A stretch of DNA of 64,000 nucleotides, taken from NCBI GenBank assembly GCA_964006375.1, contig OZ023270.1:78116891-78180890 (forward strand), in the 5' to 3' direction. This DNA comes from Tillus elongatus. Lineage: Eukaryota > Arthropoda > Insecta > Coleoptera > Cleridae. Shown here in pieces: positions 34,313 through 55,024 of this stretch; the first letter of the stretch is position 1; each line of letters begins with the position of its first letter. The notes beneath the pieces are model-generated. The model was not told the DNA's origin, did no database searches, and saw nothing but the letters and a program-made list of their open reading frames with translations. Made by a program: the position numbers and the translations under genes.

Positions 34313-35900
34313 TCTGTCCCAAACTGGATGGGAATGTATTGCTATCTCCGTTATTATTAGAGATAGGGAGACGATTAAAGTAGCAATGCTTTGTAGAATT
34401 TCATGCTCGTTCTAAATATTACTTGTATTTTGCTCTGCCTCTGTTCGTTTTCTTGAAAAAAACAAAATTTCTCGATTTCTTTTTTCTTCAATATTTAAGT
34501 AGGCGTTTATTTGACATGTCTAAGAGATGCACCTTATCAGGAGGAGCCCTTACAGAGAGCATCGTGTACCGACGTTGCGAGATGTTGTCCTTAATGGCGG
34601 GCAATTTAAACGAATGAAATTATAGGCGATTTGGGACTTGATGTTTATGTATATCGAATAATACGTGTAGGTATACAGTTTTCATTTTTGTCGATTCTAA
34701 AATTTGGTTGATTTATAATAAAAGAGACATTTAAATTCTAAATAAATGGTTTTATTTATTCATAATAAACAATATAAAAAGAAGACTCATAAATAACCCA
34801 ATATAATTATACATAACTATGGTCATGTTTTTCGTCAGTGGAGGTGTACAACGATTCAGATAAAGTTTCTTTGATGATCTGGATCTCATCACCTTCAGGT
34901 TTTTTGTTAAACACATTTTTTCTGACTACTTTTTTCTTTGTTGGGAAAAGTGTTTGTTTCTTTATTTTTTTTTATTTGGCGGGGAATTTGTAATTTCCAT
35001 ACATAATAACTTTCTAGCATCCACATCTTCCGAGGCAGGTTTTATGGCCAGCAACACTTTCAAATTTTTTAACATAAAGGTATGTTGGTCATGTGAGAAG
35101 TTAAGAGTCTTTATATTTGCAATTATTTGCAAAGCAGATGCCTCAATAGCACAAGTCGTTCTTTTTGAGGTTGTAATCATCAATGATTTCATTTTGCTTC
35201 TTGTATAATAACACAGGATTTAGTGTTCTGGCTGAACTTCTGACCTCTTCAACCCACAAATCAACACTGACACCATTATCTTTATGGCCTTCTTGAATAG
35301 AAATATTGAATGAGGTTTTTATATTTAAAATACCTTGTCTTGTAATAAGATCATCACTCCCAATATTTGGTGGTATATTGTGTCTCACTTCATCTAACAT
35401 TCTGAAAATGAAATTAATATAATAATACGGTCGCAGAAAAAATATTGCATCACATTCCGAAAATATTTTAGTGGACTAGCAAGCTTGGAGTACTCGTGTA
35501 CATATTGTATCACGTTTGGTTCAGAAATATTATGCACTTCTCTTGTATGACGATTCAAACATCCTTGAGTAGAGAAACACCTTTCTCAATGAAAACAAAA
35601 AACGGGCATCTTCAAGTGCAAAACAAACAAGAAGCAACGCAAAGTTTAAATAAAACAATTAGGTAAACCGCAAATAGTTTACCAACACGAACTGAAATCT
35701 AACCTAACCTCAACACAGGGGATTATGAGAAACGTGACAGGCACCAACAATGTGGCAACGTCGGTACACGATGCTCTTTGTAGGTGCTCCTTTATCAGGA
35801 CAGTAATCTTTTCGTGCTATTCTCAACTTTGGATTGTCATTTGTTTTTGAGCTACAGGTATCAAAGTTTGTTTTTATTGTGGCAGCCATATTAGATTTTT
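34310..35900 (-). mobile_element. Internally deleted MULE-like element
   Basis: Near-inverse motifs CCTTATCAGGAGGAGCCCTT / AGCATCGTGTACCGACGTTG (34,530-34,577) and CAACGTCGGTACACGATGCT / GTGCTCCTTTATCAGG (35,756-35,800) flank a broken transposase on the - strand. Outer ends and target duplication are not resolved. Confidence 0.55.
34850..35400 (-). pseudogene. MULE-like transposase, N- and C-terminal pieces joined
   Basis: The first part reads MLDEVRHNIPPNIGSDDLIT, GILNIKTSFNIS, SVDLWVEEVRS and NPVLLYKKQ, which I recall as the start of SWIM-type MULE transposases of arthropods. It then passes directly to a C-terminal-looking stretch, NSPPNKKKIKKQTLFPTKKK. The DDE core and SWIM finger between them are absent, so the copy is internally deleted and nonautonomous. 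Family assignment is from pattern memory and moderate. Confidence 0.5.
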
Positions 35901-36500
35901 TGGTCGTGTGATAGCCTGTGAAAAGAGCTTTCCAATGATGTACAACACGCTTGAGAAATCTTGTAATTGCACTGACAATTTTGAGGAAAACCGTTTTGAG
36001 GATAGTAGGCTATGAAATCTAATACCAGAAAACAAATGACAAAAGAAAAGGTGTTTAAAAAGCAGTAGGCCATGGTGTCTAACAATAGACTTCTACTTTT
36101 AACATAATTTTCCGTAATGATTCATGATAAAAAAGGAACTTTGAGCACACCAATGAATCGACCCATTATTACAAATGATATTTTACATTACAATATTGTC
36201 CTAAAAATTGTTATAATTTAATTAAATAGGTAAACTTAGTAAATAACTAAATTTACTAACAGAACTCAATAAAAAGCAGATTAATGATTTACGAAGACGC
36301 CTTTGAAAATTGTTTGTTTTTAAACGTAAGTTAACTGAAAAACAACAGAAGAAAGGTTGCTAAGGATATATCACTATCTCGACAATTAAGAATACTGTCA
36401 TTCCTAATTATCTGAACGACTTGAGGTGTATTTAACACGTTGCTTAAAATTTTGTACTAAATAGTTTGTTTCCTGTTTATTTTAACTATTATTCAACAAT
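35901..36500. other. Unassigned AT-rich sequence
   Basis: No feature supported. Confidence 0.4.
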
Positions 36501-37635
36501 ATGTTCAGTAATAAAGAATATTTTGACATGTTGGGATGTTATATTCGTTACAACCGAAATACTAAGGCAGCTGCAAGTTCATATCAAAACAACTACCCAG
36601 AAAGACGACAACCAAACACCAAAATATTTCGCAGGATAGTGACCAATTTATTGAACGACGGTAGCTTCCACGCAAAGAAACTACCAGTGCTTAGAAATGC
36701 TTGTTGTTTAACTAATTCATTAATGATCTTCAATAAGCTCTTTCAGTTGACTGGCTTCGCCATGCCGATGACCTAAAGATTGTAACTGAGATTGACTCCA
36801 TCACTAATTGCTCGAGACTGGAGCAATCCCTTCATTAAATCTTAACAAGTACAACATGGTGACTTATGCTCTTAAGCAGGCACCAATAAAATTTTGTTAC
36901 AGAATCAATGTCTGTCCAGGCACGAAACATTCCTTGATCTTGGATTCCCTTTTGACCCTAAGATGTCCTTTGTACCTCATGTTGAGAGGGTTGTGTCTGT
37001 CGCCTACAGGAAGTAAGGACTTGTTTTTAGAAGCTGTAGGGATTTTTCAAACAGCACTTTGTAATGCTTTCGTTAGGCCAAAGCTTGAGTATGCTTCTCT
37101 CGTTTGGTCCCCTGGTTATCTGACGCCCAGTGAGGGGATTGAAAGAGTTCAGCGACGGTTTATCAAACATCTTGACTTTCGTCATGACGGTATTTACCCG
37201 CCCATAGGTTTTTCATCTAAGGCACTGCAAGACTATTTTCCATTTGGAGTCGGTGTTCTCGCCGGGAGTTTGCTGCACTTCAATTTCTCCTAAAATTAAT
37301 GAGAGGTTGGGTAGATTGCCCTGACTTACTTTGCGGCCTTAACTTTAATGTGCCAAGACTGTTTTCGAGACATCCAAGGTGCTATCATCACTCAGTGGCG
37401 CGAGCCAATGTTTTGCGATTTTTACCACTCCATCGTATGTGTGCTAAATGGAACAAATATTATGATGAAGTTGATCTTTTTTCTTGCACTTTGAGCTCGG
37501 TAAAGAAGCATGTTTTATCTTAGATTTAGCTATATTTTAGTAATTACTTTTAATGCTGACTATTATTATATTGTCTATCAATCTATAATTGGGTTCCAAC
37601 CTGTTGATTGTTTATTAAATAAATAAATAAAACTA
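36501..37635 (+). pseudogene. LINE reverse-transcriptase 3' part with AAAT tail
   Basis: Around 36,715-36,840: INDL, then WLRHADDLKIVTEIDSITNC, the degraded catalytic YADD region. Then LVWSPGYLTPSEGIERVQRR from a thumb/C-terminal block (FVRPKLEYASLVWSP ... RVQRRFIKHLDF) typical of jockey-type LINEs, and KHVLS as the last residues. The frame is broken at several points. A 3'UTR follows and ends in (AAAT)n at 37,615-37,632, the kind of short repeat tail seen in non-LTR elements. Confidence 0.83.
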
Positions 37636-38535
37636 TTTGTTTATTCCTGTTGTATAGGTTTGAAAGATTTGCCTGTATTTCTGGAGCTATTGGGTTTTTA
37701 CTGTGCATTGTATCTATTGTATGATGGATAAGTGTCTACATACAGCAGCCTTATTAGCGTGATGGTACATCTATCTAAAATAACCTAGACGAGTGATTTA
37801 ATTTTTAAACGGATATCCGAAATCTTTTGTAGTACATTATGTTGATTCATACACAAATTATGTATATTTACATAGGATTGACCGCAAACAAGAAAATTTA
37901 GAAGCGCTACTCCGAACCTGGTACCAGTTTCCATGCTGAAAAAGTTGTTGAAAAAGCTGTTGTATTAAATTACTCACAACAGGCCTGGAAGTGAAATAAT
38001 CAATTTTATAAGACGGTGTATGTAGGTATACGCGCTATTTAAAAATTTGTCACGGGTTTTTTGGTCGCCGGGATGGTTGTTTATTTTCACACGTTGTCGA
38101 CTAGATTTCTCTCGAAACGTGCAACTAATTTTCCTGATTATTTTCAGCGAGCGAGAAGGAAATTCGTTACGAATTAAACTGATGAAAACTGATTTAACAC
38201 CAATTAAATCAGGCCTGTCTAACACAATTTTAAGGGAAACATATAAAGAGATTAGATAAATTTTACGGATTAATATTATGAACGTATTAATTATTGGGAT
38301 ATTATTATGGCATTTGTATTTTATAATAATTATTATTCAATGTGTGTAAGAAATAAGCAACTTTAAACAAGTGTATTATCCAAATAAAACTGTCAAAATA
38401 TTTGTGCAGAACATTTCATAAATTTGTGATCTTCATAGTTCTTTTTCTTTCTTCTTATCCATGATAACACTGCTTGAAATGGCGTTTGTATTAATAAGCT
38501 TTAATAACCTTGACTTTAAATTTTAAAAATTCGCT
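37636..38535. other. Unassigned sequence, possibly unique
   Basis: 38,040-38,225 is relatively GC-rich (GGTCGCCGGGATGGTTG, CAGCGAGCGAGAAGG). No protein recognised on either strand. Confidence 0.35.
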
Positions 38536-38537
38536 AA

Positions 38538-38978
<441 letters not shown>

Positions 38979-39246
38979 GAGAACTCTTGTATGGAATATA
39001 TGTATTTAAATATTTTATTCAAGGTAGGTATATTGAAAATATTTAAGTGAATACCTCAATCATATAAAAAATAATAATAATGGCAACAACGTTATTTCCC
39101 AGTACGTTGACTGACCTGAGAAATATGTCTTTACAGTAAATCAGCGATTAATTATTCAATCAACCTTTCAGGTAATTAAAGAAAATCTGCTAATGAGATT
39201 AATTATATTATTATGTGTATAAACTAATTAAAAAATAAGTAAAACG

Positions 39247-39296
<50 letters not shown>

Positions 39297-39479
39297 GCTT
39301 AGAATAAAAACTTTTGTCTAGACTATTAGAAGGTTACTGTACACAGTGTCCGTCATAAAGATCGCTGCGTAAAAGAAAAGTTATTATTGAAATATAAAAA
39401 TAATCTCCACAGGGGTTCCTTTCTGCATGTCTGACAATCAACATTTTTTTCTGACTCATGACGGTTCCAAAAGCATTAA
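38979..39479. other. AT-rich sequence with a TA array
   Basis: (TA)n at 39,249-39,291. Otherwise nothing recognised. Confidence 0.5.
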
Positions 39480-39657
39480 AAAAATCAAGGCACTGCAAGT
39501 GCGTTATGGTATCGAATTTTCATGAAATGATTATAATTTTTATCATTTAATTTCCCATTGGCTTAGAAGGCTCAGTTTTGGCATATAGGAAAGTCTTTGC
39601 AAGGGCAATATGTCCACCAAATTTGATCAAAACCGGCTAATCATTTTTTGAGTCATC

Positions 39658-39728
<71 letters not shown>
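39480..39728. repeat. R-family fragment with TA array
   Basis: Terminal motif GCACTGCAAGTGCGTTATGG, then AATATGTCCACCAAATTTGA and ATTTTTTGAGTCATCG, then TA at 39,660-39,728. Confidence 0.7.
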
Positions 39729-41275
<1,547 letters not shown>

Positions 41276-42314
41276 TCATGTTAACAGGAAAAACATTACC
41301 GCAGTGGCCTTTTTTTCCTTTTTGCAGTGTAAATTTTTCAACTGCAATCGATACAGCTGCTGTAAATGCTGGTCGCCAAACCTCATCTCTAATTGATGTT
41401 TAATGCTGTCAAAACTCAGTGGTTCTTCCCTAGGAATACCTTGGAGCACATCTAGGACATCTCCTCTGAGAGCTGCTATTAACGAGGTCGCTTTCTCTCT
41501 CTCTCTCTCTCTCGCCCCAACCATTTGCTGTAGCAGCGGCTTCGAACTGGCGTAGATAAATAGCCCATGGGACTGAACCATCAAATGTGGGGACCTTAAT
41601 TCTTACGACTGGGCTATCTTCGAGTCTAATATTTCCCTTGGCTAGGATATCACACCTCTTTTCTAGTGATTACATTTTCTGGTGAACTTCTTCTTGTATA
41701 CTCGTCAGCTTGTCATGTGCATCGACGCTGATACCCCTTACTGGGCTTTCTACTTGCTGGAAGATGTCGTCTTTTACATGCTTCATACGTTCGTCCACAC
41801 ACGAAGTAATATTCTCAATTCTGCTGGCTTGTTCTTGCAGAATTTTCTTTGTTTCTTCATCTCTTCTTCTGGCTTCTTCGTCTCTTTTTCTGGCATCTTC
41901 ATCCATTTTTCTCATTTCTTCTTTGACTATTTCGTCTCTTCTTCTGACCTCTTCATCTCTTTTTTTCATTTCTTCTTTGGCTTCTTCGTCTCTTTTTCTG
42001 GCCTCTTCATCTCTTTTTCTCATTTTTACTTTGGCCTCTTCATCTCCTTTTCTCATTTCTTATTTCGCTTCTTCGTCTCTTTTTTTCAGCTCTTCTTTAA
42101 CCTCTTCATTTCTTTTTCTGGCTTCTTTATCTCTTTTGCTGGCTTCTACATCTCTTTTTCTGGCTTATTCATCTCTTTTGCTGACTTTTTCATCTCTTTT
42201 TCTCATTTCTTCTTTGGCTTCTTCATCTCTTCTTCTGGCATCTTCTCTCATTTCTTTAATCGATTCCAATAGCTGGCCGTCCATATTGGCTGTTGCGCTA
42301 CGTGTCTTAGGCAT
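41276..42314 (-). pseudogene. LTR-retrotransposon gag (gypsy-like), decayed
   Basis: Begins MPKTRSATANMDGQLLESIK and continues with a long charged coiled coil of repeated KRDEEAR and KEEMRKRDEEA blocks (to about 41,870), then LQEQASRIENITSCV. A gag core follows: VRIKVPTFDGSVPWAIYLRQ, an EAAATANGWG-like block, then TSLIAALRGDVLDVLQGIPR and LEMRFGDQHLQQLYRLQLKN. PTFDG...W..Y..QFE..A..N.W and ALRG.A.DVLQ are the standard insect gypsy-type gag pattern. In-frame stops lie at about 42,060 and 42,168, with frameshifts later. No protease or RT follows; the element stops at about 41,276. Confidence 0.83.
41492..41514. repeat. (CT)n tract in gag
   Basis: Short CT run (GA in the coding sense, giving Arg-Glu repeats) at a frame change within the gag pseudogene. 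Confidence 0.9.
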
Positions 42315-42479
42315 AGACGTACTTAAAACTGGTACACAGTTTATTCTGTTTAAGAACACACCAAGTTATCAATTACTGCTGACACTGATCTTCCAGATAT
42401 TCTAGAAATTTCCACGTTCTACGAATATTCTGGATAATATTTCCGCGAGCAGCTTGAAAATCCCACTTCTGACACTAAT

Positions 42480-42854
42480 TGTTACGTTCTACGGGTTTCT
42501 GGATTTGTTGATTAACAAAACACAGCTTTCCAAACTACTAATTTATTATTACCAACTATTTTCCAACACCAGTGTCAACTAAAATATTTCTCTTCTCTAT
42601 TATTAAATGTCCATAGAACTACATTTCACTGTTCGCCTTCTATTATCGCTTCTTAAACTCCAACACTTACTGCTGACTCGCTTAATACTCAATGATCACT
42701 TATACACCACACCGACTTAATACTGAACTAACTTACTCTGCGCACCGCTCGTCTATTTATACTGTCTATAGAGATTCTAGACGTTCTACACTATTCTACA
42801 CCTGTCACTTCTGGTATATTCTTGAAATGTCATTCCAGAGTGTTCGCTGTGACA
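42480..42854 (-). repeat. 5' LTR of the gypsy-like element
   Basis: Read on the - strand it starts TGTCACAGCGAACACTCTGG and ends CCGTAGAACGTAACA, so it has TG...CA ends and is about 375 bp long. It contains a TATA box (CAGTATAAATAGACG). Immediately after it, TTAGTGTCAGAAGTGGGAT looks like a tRNA primer-binding site with a mutated TGG start. It lies directly upstream of the gag leader. No partner LTR was found on the other side. Confidence 0.78.
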
Positions 42855-48350
<5,496 letters not shown>

Positions 48351-48679
48351 TCTTTTAACTTAAATTAGTCCAATAACTCAACGTTGGAATAAGTTTCGAA
48401 AACGTACCCACTGAGTGTTTATTAGACAAACAAAGAATTATAAAGCTCTTCAACAGTGAGAACCTTAATTTTCTCTAAAACAAATTAAGCTGGTTATGTC
48501 GCTTAGTAGAGATATTCAAAAGCAGAGAGCATTCAGCGCCTTACAAAGTTCTAAAATGACACGACATAGGATGTCACACACACATATGTACATCCATACA
48601 CGCATACACTTTGCATACACACATAAATACGCAAATATATACTGAAGCATAAAGATGTAATATCCGTGTACATTTAGTT
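48351..48679. other. Unassigned sequence with CA-rich stretch
   Basis: ACACACATATGTACATCCAT and similar low complexity at about 48,575-48,650. No gene. Confidence 0.4.

Positions 48680-50231
<1,552 letters not shown>

Positions 50232-50276
<45 letters not shown>
50232..50276. repeat. (TA)n microsatellite
   Basis: TA run following the LINE ATT tail. Confidence 0.97.
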
Positions 50277-50278
<2 letters not shown>

Positions 50279-50622
50279 AATGGTTTGATTTTTTTGTTTC
50301 TTGAGTACTGTGATTGCTGTTTGCTGTGTACAAAGGTTTCATTATGCAAGATGGATATTAGTATATAGCGTATTGTAGTGATGTTTTTAATATTTTATTG
50401 TGGTATATTTTTAATTGTAAATTATAATACTTGAAGTTATGTATGAGTTCAGGTTCCATTATTCTCTAGTGAAAAACTCATAATACTGTGTAATTCTTGT
50501 GAGATTGTAAGTAAGCTGTATTTGTTTTGTGTGTTTATTGACTTTATTGTAGGCTAATTAGGACATAGTTAAGAGTTGAATTTGTGTTTTTAATATTTGT
50601 GTGTTCTTTCACGTCCAGCATC

Positions 50623-50714
<92 letters not shown>

Positions 50715-50783
50715 AAGGTTTCATTATGCAAGATGGATATTAGTATATAGCGTATTGTAGTGATGTTTTTAATATTTTATTGT

Positions 50784-50850
<67 letters not shown>
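50277..50850. repeat. 80-bp direct duplication separated by TA arrays
   Basis: TACAAAGGTTTCATTATGCA through ATTTTATTGTGGTATAT occurs at about 50,329-50,409 and again at 50,713-50,790, nearly unchanged. TA arrays lie at 50,622-50,711 and 50,786-50,850. Confidence 0.92.
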
Positions 50851-50854
<4 letters not shown>

Positions 50855-51210
50855 GTGTGTGTGTGTGTGTGTGTGTATCACACCCATAACTCAAAAAATA
50901 ATAGTCCGCTTTTGATAGAATTTGGCATGTACCATCCTTTTGTAAGTGGCTTCGATAAGTTAGTTATCCAGGAAAATCGGAATAGGTTTTCCGCGGAAAT
51001 TTTGAGTTTTCGTTCCAACAAAATTTTTATCTCAAAAAATAGAAAAGCTATGGTAACCAAATTTGGCACCTAAGTTTACAATATCAGAAGGAAACTATAT
51101 ACCAAAACTTATATTTCTGTTAGAAGAAAAAAGTTATAAAAAATATTTGGTGCCAGGTCATTTCTATGAAAATTTACTACCATAACGCACTTGCTGCGTC
51201 CAGACTTTTT
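50851..51210 (-). repeat. R-family copy with TG repeat
   Basis: (TG)n at 50,851-50,876, then CACCCATAACTCAAAAAATA, GCTTTTGATAGAATTTGGCA, TCCAGGAAAATCGGAATAGG, GCTATGGTAACCAAATTTGG and the terminus CTACCATAACGCACTTGCTG at about 51,178. The clearest single copy of the right half of R. Confidence 0.8.
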
Positions 51211-52019
51211 TATACTTATTGATACACTAATTATACAATATAGGTCCTATGTAACGAAGCTAGAGCTTGTGTTCGCATTATCAGGACGATTTTAAAATAT
51301 TTCCCGATAATTATTGACAATTTAAAATTATAACCACTGAAACTTTAACTTTGGTTGGCATAAGTACATTTCTTCTCTGATTGCTATTTTCTGAATGCAG
51401 ATATAGACTTCTTCTATGGCTTTACAAGTGTTGGTTTTCTTCGCTGTAACTGATTTCGCTGTGCAACACCAGACCGGAGAAACTTGAATTTATTTATAGG
51501 CATTCATTACAACTATAAATAAATAAAAAATGTTGCTTGTTATGGCGCTTTGATTTAAAAAAATGCTTTTGAAGAATACATATATTATTAAAGTGACAAA
51601 TGACGTCTTTAAAAATGTGTATGCGATGTATGTCAATATTCACATGATAATAGAACCAGTTTAAAACAATAATAATCATAACAACAATCGTATTAATAAA
51701 ATAGCTAATTAACAATAACAACAATAAAGCAGGTTCTATACAACGGAAATATCGAGATACATGAACATATTACATTATTACAACTATTTTAAATATAGTT
51801 AGATGTATTTGCTCATTTAAAACATGGTAGTTATTGTCGTGTATGTGCCTTTTTACTTCCAAAGCATTATAAAAGTTGAGTTTTCGCCTGGCACTGCAAA
51901 GATACAGTGGCTCTATGCGATTATTTACTGTGGGTCTAGGTTGAATATCGATAATATGTTTTGCAAATGTAAATTTGCCAGCGTGGTTATTTCTAAGTGT
52001 TACTACAAGGTTCTTAAAA
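51211..52019. repeat. Two dispersed repeats shared with 5.3 kb and 11.1 kb
   Basis: 51,395-51,500 matches 5,240-5,350; 51,622-51,812 matches 11,095-11,290. The rest, to 52,019, is unassigned. The repeats lie just upstream of a Tc1 transposase tail and could be its own noncoding sequence. Confidence 0.55.
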
Positions 52020-52257
52020 GAAGATGACGTGGCCCTGCCTCGACGGCCTTCTCGCTCCCCAGACTTGTCACCAATCGAACATATGTGGGATATGATTTGG
52101 CAAACGACTGGGTAATTTATACCAACTACCAAATAATCTAGTTGATCTTAGTCACCGGATTAAAGAAGCCTGGGCTGACATTCCTCAGGATGTCATAAAT
52201 TGTCTAATTTAAAGCATGTTATTGAATGCATAAGAAACCAAGGCGAACCCAATCATT
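52020..52257 (+). pseudogene. Tc1-like (DD34E) transposase, C-terminal tail
   Basis: LPRRPSRSPDLSPIEHMWDM gives the third catalytic residue, the Glu in SPIE, which is the Tc1 signature and distinct from the Asp in the DD41D copies. After a frameshift, LPNNLVDLSHRIKEAWADIP and QDVIN follow, the usual Tc1 C-terminus. Everything upstream, including both Asp residues, is missing. Confidence 0.85.
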
Positions 52258-53260
52258 AGTGAATAACTTTGTTATTTTTTATTATTTCAGTTTGAAAATT
52301 GTATCATTTTTTAGGTTTAATTAAACACACATAATGGATAAATCGCTGGGCGTTCGGATATTTTTTTAAGTCAGTATATTAAAAATTAATGTTACTATAT
52401 ATTATTCAAAACAAATTTTATTTTAAATCTTTTTCTCAAAATTGAGGTAAATATCCCTGGCGATCCATTATTTTTGAGCTGCAGTATATCCTCGCACACA
52501 CATAAACCATGCAATATTCAAGCACAGAGTGAAAAAAAGAAGAGAGAAACACACAGTCGCCCGGTTTTAGTTTTACACGATGTATACGAGGTAGTACACG
52601 ACGGTGTGTGTATGTGTGTATGTAAAGAAAGGGATATAAGAGTGAACAGAGAGAAGGGCTTAACCCTATAAAAAGACTCGGCCTGAGTGTAATAGGGTGC
52701 AAAGAGAGTTGAAACCTACAGAAAGAGCCCTAATTATTAGCACCCGATTGTACGGGGATACATTCACCGGCAAAAAAATATATGTGAAAACTGCAGCGGC
52801 TATACGCAGTATGTAGAAGAATGTACGAAAATCGTGAGTCAGTGTTTAAGTGTGGTTGGGAAAACGTGGAAGGAAAGCTTTTAAATACACGATTTGCTTG
52901 AAAAAATGGATAAAAATAAAATGTTTGTATGTATGAAAATGTGGCAAGTTTCTTATAATATTATCGTCACCACGAAATAAGGACGTTTTTGCCTTGAAAC
53001 CTTCAGTCTATCTCAAGTAGACCTTTTCATTTCATTATAGCTTCCGCAGTTGGTCTATTGGGCCGATTTGCATCTGTCACAAATTAACGATAAAAGCACA
53101 ACACAAACTATGAACGAAACAATTAAGAACGTTTTTCCTTAAGTAGTACAGAAACAAATAACTATAACAATGCATTAAAAACACACAAAAACGTTTAAAC
53201 GAAAGTTGCATGATGCAGATTTGAATCAAATATTGTTTTTTAGCAAACACCGGGTACACA
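52258..53260. other. Unassigned, partly GC-richer sequence with a TATA-like box
   Basis: 52,480-52,900 shows no repeat that I recognise and contains CCCTATAAAAAGACTCGG at about 52,664. It may be unique intronic DNA, an alternative promoter or simply chance. No coding exon supported. Confidence 0.35.
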
Positions 53261-53322
53261 AGATTTGTGTGTTATCACTTTCAATTTCGAACATTTATTG
53301 TGAAGTGATAACACACAAATCT
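53261..53322. repeat. Perfect hairpin, 19-bp arms
   Basis: AGATTTGTGTGTTATCACT (53,261-53,279) and its exact inverse (53,304-53,322) with a 24-bp loop. No TIR-like or coding context. Confidence 0.93.
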
Positions 53323-54380
53323 CTTTGTTCCTTAACAATGCTTTACTCTTATGAAATTTTGGACGAAACATTCCATTCTTAGAAATTTCTTAGTAGTATT
53401 CTGATCATGTTACAAGTTTATCTGTGTTTATGTGGAAATCTCTTTGCAACCACACGAAATTTTCTGTTAATAATTCGATTATACTCCTCGTAAATGAAAG
53501 TTTTATTCAAAAGTCGTTGCATATTTTAATTATGTCGGAAGATGACGTTTAAAATTTTCATGTCCTAGGCAACGTGATAAACTGACTAATAATTATTTCT
53601 TGTCGCAAATAATGTTTAAATATCTTCAAATCGGTATAGGAAATGCTAATACCAATCGAAAGAACAATAAAAAGTACATGAACTAACGTTATAAAATATG
53701 GGGTGTTCTATTTAAAATAAGAGAGTTATTAGGTTTTAAAGTTGTCACGATTGACCGGTCTATTTCGGACACCCTGTCTAACTTGTACTAGCTTTAGTAA
53801 TTTCCAAATATTTTGTGGAATTTGTACTATAAACTTTCAACTCTTCAGGTTGAAAAATAAGAGAGACACAGGTGTGTAAATGTGACAATGTTTTTTAAGA
53901 AATTTTTGAAAAAAGTCAAATATCTCGAAAATGGTTAAGAAAAATGACATAATATGTTTGTAAAACCTACCATAAAATTTGACGAGCAATCTAGATCCCT
54001 AATAAAAAATACCATCTTTCAGTTGAAATAAGAAAGTTGACGTCAGCTTCCGGTATAACCGGAAATCCCATACAGACGCCAATATTTTCAGTAAACTGGA
54101 AATTTTGAGAAACCCACGTGCGTGAATTTTAGAATTCAATTGTGAGCCGTACTCCAGAAACGGCTAATAGAAACGTCTACGTGGGACACCTGTACATAAA
54201 GTCTGATTTGACTTGTGTTGTATAATGACATAATTTAAAAGGAGGTTTATCCAAAAATATTTTATACTGATTTCTCCAAATTAGATACACTTTAGGTTTT
54301 GACATACCAAACGAAATTTATTTGTTGTTATTTCGTCGCCCATCTTCTGACCACTGTCTTCGTTTTCCAACAATCATAAT
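53323..54380. other. Unassigned; possible transposon-end remnant
   Basis: 53,700 opens GGGGTGTTCTATTTAAAATA and 54,180-54,192 has GTGGGACACCTG. The GGTGT/ACACC ends and text such as GACGTCAGCTTCCGGTATAA suggest a decayed DNA transposon, but no coding region or extended TIR is visible. Confidence 0.35.
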
Positions 54381-54395
54381 ATTTGCATCATTACT

Positions 54396-55009
54396 AAGTG
54401 AGTGGTGGACGTGCCGCCACCTAGTTGCGGAACCAAGTAGTATGTTGTCACGCCAGCTCCAAATAACACAAAGTGTTAAAAAAATAGAGACTGTATACAA
54501 CTAACTAACAATTTAGCAAATTGTTAGCCCTGGCCCATTTCTACCCTAATATAGGAAACAACAATTAAAACCGTAGACCGGTTTCGCTCTAATTAGAGCT
54601 CGTCAGTACGGCATACTAATTGCAGCGAAAATACACCTATAAAGTAATACGGCTATGGTAGCCAGCCTTCCAACACTAAGTGAGTGGTGGACGTGCCGCC
54701 ACCTAGCTGCGGAACCAAGTAGTATGTTGTCACGCCAGCTCCAAATAACACAAAGTGTTAAAAAAATAGAGACTGTATACAACTAACTAACAATTCAGCA
54801 AATTGTTAGCTCTGGCCCATTTCTACCCTAATATAGAGACAGAGTATGCAAGGCTAGATGCATTCTCGCAACAATTAGAACCGTAGAACTGTAGCCGTGT
54901 TACTTTATAGGTGTATTTTCGCTGCAATTGGTATGCCGTACTGAAGAGCTCTAATGAGAGCGAAACCGGTCTACGGTTTTAATTGTTGCGAGAATGCATC
55001 TAGCCTTAC
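54396..55009 (+). mobile_element. Hairpin-headed element H2, 614-bp copy with 15-bp target duplication
   Basis: Flanked by ATTTGCATCATTACT at 54,381-54,395 and 55,010-55,024, an exact 15-bp duplication. Two copies of a constant segment (GTGAGTGGTGGACGTGCCGC ... CTGGCCCATTTCTACCCTAA) at 54,396-54,555 and 54,680-54,838 are each followed by head sequence. The last head, 54,854-55,009, is a hairpin with arms AAGGCTAGATGCATTCTCGC and its inverse, and encloses CGAAACCGGTCTACGGTTTT. The middle head (54,557-54,678) is the inverse of part of it. The 250-bp copy at 20,388 has one head and one constant segment. No coding capacity. Confidence 0.85.
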
Positions 55010-55024
55010 ATTTGCATCATTACT

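Noticed and set aside
41682..42405. Open frames of 196 and 231 codons on the + strand, rich in Phe/Ser/Leu
   Set aside because: They are the antisense of the repetitive Glu/Arg/Lys-rich gag coding strand; the gag reading has recognisable domains, these do not.
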